From Phycisphaerales bacterium (GTDB lineage Bacteria; Planctomycetota; Phycisphaerae; UBA1845): 64,000 nucleotides of DNA. Under the pieces are notes generated by a model. The model worked only from the letters and a program-made list of their open reading frames with translations. It did not search any database and was not told the DNA's origin. Below, one piece after another: positions 59,827 to 64,000 of this stretch. The position numbers were made by a program, and so were the translations under genes. The DNA is taken from positions 1 through 64,000 of the forward strand of contig JADZBE010000017.1 of assembly GCA_020852275.1 (NCBI GenBank), written 5' to 3'. Positions within the stretch are counted from its first letter, which is position 1, and each line of letters opens with the position of its first letter.

Positions 59827-61317
59827 TCACGAATTCGCAAACCGCACCGCGCGCAGCGCATCTCTGAACCGGAATATCGCCACGCCGATCACCGGTGCCA
59901 CCATCGCCAGAAAGGTCGCTGAGTGGACGATCAGATCGGGGTTGATCGCCCAATTCTCCGCAAGGTTCCAATCAGGGACATCCTCCTCCAAAAGCGTCTG
60001 CGAAAGCACGATCGTCATGGCCAGCCACACGCTGAACGCCAGCAGGAGCACCGGCGCCGCCGCCGTCGCATAGCACACCGTTGTCCCCGCCCGCCGGCCA
60101 TCGCGGAAACCGAACGCCGAGCACGCCCACGCGACGGCCAGCGTCACGCCCAGCACGCCGCCGGTCGTCAGCGTCCCCGTCAGCACCAACATGATCGGGT
60201 TATCTCCGCTCAGCAGCCTGTCGCGCATCTCCAAGCCAGCGAGCAGCAACCCATCCCATCCACCCCGAGTTTGAAGCAACCGGTCGAAAACCAAGAAAAG
60301 CGCCGCCGTGACCATCGCGAGCAACCCGGTGCTCACGGCCGACCACACCGCGAACCGCAGCGCCGCAAACCGCGAACGGAGGATCGACAGCCGCTCGAAG
60401 AAGTCCCTTCGGATCATCGCACGCAAGGCAGTCCGCGGGTACGCGATCGGCCGGCGCAGCCATCCGCTTTCCGCCCACGAAGGCGCCCGCCTTGCGTCTA
60501 AGCGCGAATCCTCTATCCCCCGTCCGCACTCCGGGCATCGCCCCTCCGGAGCCAATCCGTGCAGGTCATACCCGCATCCCCCGCACACGACCCGCGCGTT
60601 TTCCGCTTCAGCCGTGCAGACGTCAAAGAACCGTGCGTTCAATCTGCCGATGCGCCCCAGCCACACCAGTCCCCACAGCCCCGCCGCCAGGACCTCCACC
60701 GCGCCGATGATCTGTTCTTCCATCCATGGCGAGTCTTCGATAGGCCATCTGCTCGCGACGAAGCTCGCCGCCGCGACCGCTGCGCACGGCGCCGCCCACG
60801 CGCTCCACGTCCACAGCAGAAACTTCGCCCCGCGAGCATACGTCGATCGCGTCCGTTCCCCCGTGGCGAGCACCGGCGTCAGAATCACCGGCGGGAGGAA
60901 CGGCAATCCCATCAGCCCGGCCAGGATCGCCACCGCGAGCGTGATGTCGCCGAAGAACTGCGTCCCTTCAAACAGGGTGTTGCACAGCATCGCGAAGGGC
61001 CAGCGGACCCATTCCGAGCCACGCAACGTCACCACCTGCTCCACGTCCTCAAACCCGTAAGGATTCCCGTAGGATCCACCCCCCAGGCCCCCGAACATCG
61101 GCGAAGCCGCCACCGCCAGCAGGACCGCGCACATCATCATCGCCGCCACCGCCGCCGCCAGCGCCTTCACCCATGAAGAAGCCGCCACCCGCGGCCCCCA
61201 TCGCCGCGGCATGATCCACACGCCCACGAGCACGGGCAACAGCCCAAGCCAGCCGACAGGCCGCGCGTCGTGAGGATCGGGCGAGGGGGACGGGTTCATC
61301 GCTTCAAGGTCTCCCAT
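59827..61317 (-). CDS. multi-pass membrane protein with planctomycete zinc ribbon
   Basis: This 496-residue protein starts at ATG 61317 (another ATG at 61299 is possible). About eight hydrophobic spans flank a cytosolic middle region. That region holds CGGCGYDLHGLAPEGRCPECGRGI near residue 245, a CxxC..CxxC zinc ribbon of the type typical of Phycisphaerae membrane proteins. I see no transporter signature. The function is unknown; the ribbon may serve as a protein interaction site. Confidence 0.8.
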   Translation of the reverse strand: MGDLEAMNPSPSPDPHDARPVGWLGLLPVLVGVWIMPRRWGPRVAASSWVKALAAAVAAMMMCAVLLAVAASPMFGGLGGGSYGNPYGFEDVEQVVTLRGSEWVRWPFAMLCNTLFEGTQFFGDITLAVAILAGLMGLPFLPPVILTPVLATGERTRSTYARGAKFLLWTWSAWAAPCAAVAAASFVASRWPIEDSPWMEEQIIGAVEVLAAGLWGLVWLGRIGRLNARFFDVCTAEAENARVVCGGCGYDLHGLAPEGRCPECGRGIEDSRLDARRAPSWAESGWLRRPIAYPRTALRAMIRRDFFERLSILRSRFAALRFAVWSAVSTGLLAMVTAALFLVFDRLLQTRGGWDGLLLAGLEMRDRLLSGDNPIMLVLTGTLTTGGVLGVTLAVAWACSAFGFRDGRRAGTTVCYATAAAPVLLLAFSVWLAMTIVLSQTLLEEDVPDWNLAENWAINPDLIVHSATFLAMVAPVIGVAIFRFRDALRAVRFANS

Positions 61318-61423
61318 ATATTCCGGATTCGATGCCCGGGGCGCATCGCGGATCGTTCTACCCTGTTGCTTCCGCGCTCGCGGACGCATGACAGCCCGTG
61401 GTGGAACTCGATACCAGCCGTAG

Positions 61424-61456
61424 AACCCGTCACCCCCGCGCAGGCGGAGGTCCAGG
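61424..61456. repeat. REP-type half-unit
   Basis: CCCGTCACCCCCGCGCAGGCGGAGGTCCAGGATGCCCGGG carries the word CGCGCAGGCGGA. It resembles the REP family at 9790-9965, here imperfect, lying in the gap upstream of the zinc-ribbon gene. Confidence 0.5.
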
Positions 61457-61503
61457 ATGCCCGGGAAACTGCTGGATTGCCGTGCTCCCCGCAAACGCCG
61501 CCA

Positions 61504-63003
61504 TCATTGCCGAAGATTCGTCAGCAGGACGTCTCCCTTTTCGTCCGACGGTATCCCCCAATACCACTGACCGCCGCCTTGCCCGCCGTCATCCTTGCCG
61601 TTCGATCCCACGGAATACAGGATGTAGTCTTCCCCTTGGCGGCGATACACAAATTCGCAGCCCGAGTACGGATCGGCCGGCACCGGATCGAGCCACTCCG
61701 GCGACAACTCCCCAAGCGTTTCCGGAAACTCCCCGCGCACGCCGTGATACGCCCGCAGCGCGAGCAGGATCCGCACGCCGTCCCACCCCGTGTCCGATCG
61801 CTTTATGGCGTCGTAGTCTATCCGCAACAGCGATCCAAACTCCTCGGGCGACAACCTGCTGCCGAACTGCGGACCGTCCAGGGCATTGAACCCGCCCGCG
61901 CGGCCTTGTTGCACTGCCCTGATCCGCCTGAGCGCCTCCCTGTGCGGGATGTCGTGCAGGTCAGTCAGCGTCGCCAGCAGTTCGTCCAACTTCCGCGTAA
62001 CCGTGTGGCGATCGTTATACACCACGGAAAAAACATTCCACACTCGACTGCGCGCGTCGGGTGCTCCTCCCATGCGCATTATTCCCTGCGATCCCGTCCA
62101 CCACAGGGCCGGCGTTTGTGTAGAGACCACCAGCCACCCGTTCCCGACCTCATTCAGCGTGAAGGACGCGTCCACCAGGCGCGATGCCTCGCGCCGCATC
62201 CGCTCCATCCGCGCCGGCCAGAGCTGCGAGAGGCGCGGCCGCGCGGCCAGCCACGAGTCCATCTCGTTCCTCAGCCCCGCATCGAGATCCAGTCGCCGGG
62301 CGGCATCTCCCGCCTCGGTGCACGCCTGATTCTCAAACCAGTCGGTGTACCCTGACAGCGATTCGAAGCCCAAACCTCCGGCATCTGTTTCTGCCCCCGT
62401 CTCAATCCCGTCCAGGAGCCAGAACATCACGCGGATGCTGCGCCAGGCGCGCGGCGCGTCCCCGGATTCCGTGGCGTAACGCGCCTCAGCCGCCAGCAGG
62501 GGAAACACCGCCTGTAACTGGTTCCAGTTGATTCGACTCCGGCCCCGAAAGCCGAGGAGGTCCACCAAGAACGGCCTCGGTGGCAGTGCATCGAGACCTG
62601 CCATGAACGTCCGCACCGCCGCGGAGTCGAGGTATTCAATGGCCGCCTCTATCTCAGGTCGTTCAGGGCTCCATTCGCCCCTGACAACGACCTGTAGGTT
62701 CATCGCAGAGCCAAGAAAAGCGCGCGACCGTCCGCGGACCGCCGCCGCACCCGACGGATTCATGGGAGGAATCGCCGACAGCAGGCCGTCGAGCTCCTGC
62801 GTGCAGTCGCCGGGCTGCGGCTTCTCGTCCTCTGCGTCGCCTGCGCCAAGCCCGGCTGGTTGCGAGGCCGGCGTCGTGATGCGCACGTACGCGTACCGGG
62901 CGAAAGCCATCAGCGCCGCGATCAACACGACCGAGCGGGCCACGCGCCACGCTGCTCGTCGGGATGACCCTGCCTTCGGCGCTTGCCCCGACTCCGCCGG
63001 CAT
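61504..63003 (-). CDS. membrane-anchored protein with pseudopilin-like C-terminus
   Basis: The ATG at 63003 (MPAESGQAPKA) is used, giving 499 residues. ATG 63132 and GTG 63162 lie upstream in the same frame and could also be real. A short cytosolic leader and one span (RSVVLIAALMAFARYAYVR) precede a large outward domain with helices. The C-terminal motif FPETLGELSPEWLDPVPADPYSGCEFVYRRQGEDYILYSVGSNGKDDGG resembles the end of type II secretion pseudopilins (GspG-like). I recognise the pattern in planctomycete proteins but not a defined function. Confidence 0.6.
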   Translation of the reverse strand: MPAESGQAPKAGSSRRAAWRVARSVVLIAALMAFARYAYVRITTPASQPAGLGAGDAEDEKPQPGDCTQELDGLLSAIPPMNPSGAAAVRGRSRAFLGSAMNLQVVVRGEWSPERPEIEAAIEYLDSAAVRTFMAGLDALPPRPFLVDLLGFRGRSRINWNQLQAVFPLLAAEARYATESGDAPRAWRSIRVMFWLLDGIETGAETDAGGLGFESLSGYTDWFENQACTEAGDAARRLDLDAGLRNEMDSWLAARPRLSQLWPARMERMRREASRLVDASFTLNEVGNGWLVVSTQTPALWWTGSQGIMRMGGAPDARSRVWNVFSVVYNDRHTVTRKLDELLATLTDLHDIPHREALRRIRAVQQGRAGGFNALDGPQFGSRLSPEEFGSLLRIDYDAIKRSDTGWDGVRILLALRAYHGVRGEFPETLGELSPEWLDPVPADPYSGCEFVYRRQGEDYILYSVGSNGKDDGGQGGGQWYWGIPSDEKGDVLLTNLRQ

Positions 63004-63222
63004 CCGCCCCAATTTCGACAGCTCGCCAACTTCAGCGACCAAAGTAACCTCCCCGCCGGCAATCACCGGCGGAGTTGGGGTGTCCTCAATCAGAACATGG
63101 CCAACGAAAAGGAGCGTGCCATGTTCCACCATTTCCGCATGAACCGAAACCTCGGACCTCACACGTTGCCCAGCATGTTTCTAATTCGGGAGACCCGCGC
63201 AAGCAAGAGTACAAGCCTTCAG

Positions 63223-63276
63223 AACTCGTAGCGCCAGCGAGGGCGCAGGCAATCCGAGTCCGTACCGCCAGCGAGG
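63223..63276. repeat. dispersed repeat with GTAGCGCCAGCGAGGGCG
   Basis: The word AACTCGTAGCGCCAGCGAGGGCG (63223-63245) is followed by a second, GTACCGCCAGCGAGG (63262-63276). The same type of word appears at 28917-28960. Confidence 0.7.
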
Positions 63277-63503
63277 CCATCCGCAAGACGTACTTCGACA
63301 AGTTCCCCGACTCTGGACCGGTCACGGACGAGAAAGCGCTGACGCGCGTGGACGAGGCCGTCGCCGCGGGCAAGCGGGCGCTCGATCCGCATCTGCGGAG
63401 CATCGTCTCCCAACACGTCGGCGCGGACAAAGCCATCAAGAGCATGGAGGAGTTCTTGGGTCCGCAAAGCGCCGCGCGGGCGGGCATGCGCACCGGGCAC
63501 TGA
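63246..63503 (+). CDS. uncharacterised small protein or C-terminal fragment
   Basis: An open frame with coherent helical content: VRTASEAIRKTYFDKF, DSGPVTDEKALTRVDEAVAAG and VGADKAIKSMEEFLGPQS, ending at TGA 63503. No good start is visible. The frame emerges from the repeat region just upstream, so it may be the tail of a gene cut by the repeat. I do not recognise it. Confidence 0.35.
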   Translation, partial: QAIRVRTASEAIRKTYFDKFPDSGPVTDEKALTRVDEAVAAGKRALDPHLRSIVSQHVGADKAIKSMEEFLGPQSAARAGMRTGH

Positions 63504-63563
63504 AACGCGGGGCAGGATCGCGTCTTCGACTATCGCCCGCATCCGCCGACGTGCCTCCGTCCT

Positions 63564-64000
63564 TCAGCGCCGTGACGCCTCGATCCGCTGACGCCACGCG
63601 GGCATCTGCTCCGGTTGCACATCCTTCCACAGCCCGGCGTTCGACTTTCGCGCATGCTTCTCCAGCGCCTCGAACCGCGCGCGATACGCGTGATCGAACC
63701 GCAGGTCCGCGTAGGCCAAGCCGCCGTCGATCAGCTTCTCATTGAGCGAGATCGGGTCATCGTCAAGGTATGCGTAAGCGAGCAGCCGGCCATACAGATC
63801 GCGCGTCCGCTCGGAGTCGAGAACCAAGCGCACCGTGCGACCTGCGAGGGCGCTCCTGGTGAACGCCGAGGCCTCCGCGCCGAAGTGCATGGCTCCGTCG
63901 CGCGAGCCTTCCACCTCCGGCGTGTCCACGCCCCACAGGCGGACGCGCGTCGCAGCGTGTTCGCCGTCGCGCGCGTTCACGTCAAACGTGTCGCCGTCCA
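63564..64000 (-). CDS. thermonuclease (SNase-like), N-terminal part outside the window
   Basis: The frame remains open to the right edge, where the last codons read DGDTFDV. After that, RVRLWGVDTPEVEG, FTRSALAGRTVRLVLDSE and DLYGRLLAYAYLD follow. These are the staphylococcal nuclease core: the active-site Arg in RLWGVDTPE, the Glu that follows, and the Arg in DLYGRLL. Such proteins cleave DNA or RNA with calcium and are often secreted. The start and any signal peptide lie beyond the window. No neighbour is visible. Confidence 0.88.
   Translation of the reverse strand, partial: DGDTFDVNARDGEHAATRVRLWGVDTPEVEGSRDGAMHFGAEASAFTRSALAGRTVRLVLDSERTRDLYGRLLAYAYLDDDPISLNEKLIDGGLAYADLRFDHAYRARFEALEKHARKSNAGLWKDVQPEQMPAWRQRIEASRR

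Overview
The window looks like a chromosome segment of a planctomycete, most likely of the Phycisphaerae type. This rests on four things: high GC; a beta-helix exported protein ending in paired DxDxDGxVD dockerin-like loops; a membrane protein with the CGYDLxGLxxxGxCPECG zinc ribbon common in that group; and a heavy load of short dispersed hairpin repeats between genes. It is inferred from reading, not from a database search.

Layout. 0-28 kb is mostly core and lineage-specific chromosome: an AMMECR1-type protein, tRNA-Arg(CCT), rhamnulokinase, DUF1015 and DUF547 proteins, a YfcE-like phosphoesterase, a TPR protein, an exported helical protein, two GT-C membrane glycosyltransferases, two convergent-strand LptF/LptG-type permeases, a heptose-type bifunctional enzyme with its two domains in reversed order, a ThiS/MoaD-like protein, a beta-helix protein, an ISAs1 transposase remnant, prfB with its +1 frameshift site, a NYN nuclease and a HEAT-repeat protein.

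28.4-46.2 kb is the accessory region. From 28.4 to 32.5 kb on the minus strand are small uncharacterised genes: a paralogous pair plus a third truncated copy, two overlapping zinc-finger genes, a PH-like gene overlapping a yidD homologue, and possible phage structural genes. Next come two tandem-repeat tracts (22 bp and 21 bp units) and a restriction-modification block (beta-class methyltransferase, HNH endonuclease, Mrr-like fragment, putative PD-(D/E)xK protein). A Mu-like portal gene fragment and an amine oxidase follow. Two two-gene modules, each with an ATGA overlap, lie either side of lysS: an HD phosphohydrolase with a YwgA-like protein (40.15-42.13 kb), and an AAA ATPase with a TOPRIM/DUF4276-like protein (44.6-46.2 kb). 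The HD/YwgA module is bounded by intact lysS on one side and a diverged, frameshifted copy of the lysS 3' end on the other, so it looks like a cassette inserted at the end of lysS. This is the strongest candidate for an undescribed system.

46.3-64 kb returns to chromosomal genes: a TadG-like protein, an SAM hydroxide adenosyltransferase, membrane and DUF192 proteins, a SpoIIE-type phosphatase, asnA, an NHL-repeat protein, a promoter-led DUF4198/Asp-box propeller operon, two planctomycete-type membrane proteins and, at the edge, a thermonuclease.

Most gene-free stretches over 300 bp hold dispersed repeats; some families recur at three or more places, and one copy is read in frame inside lysS.
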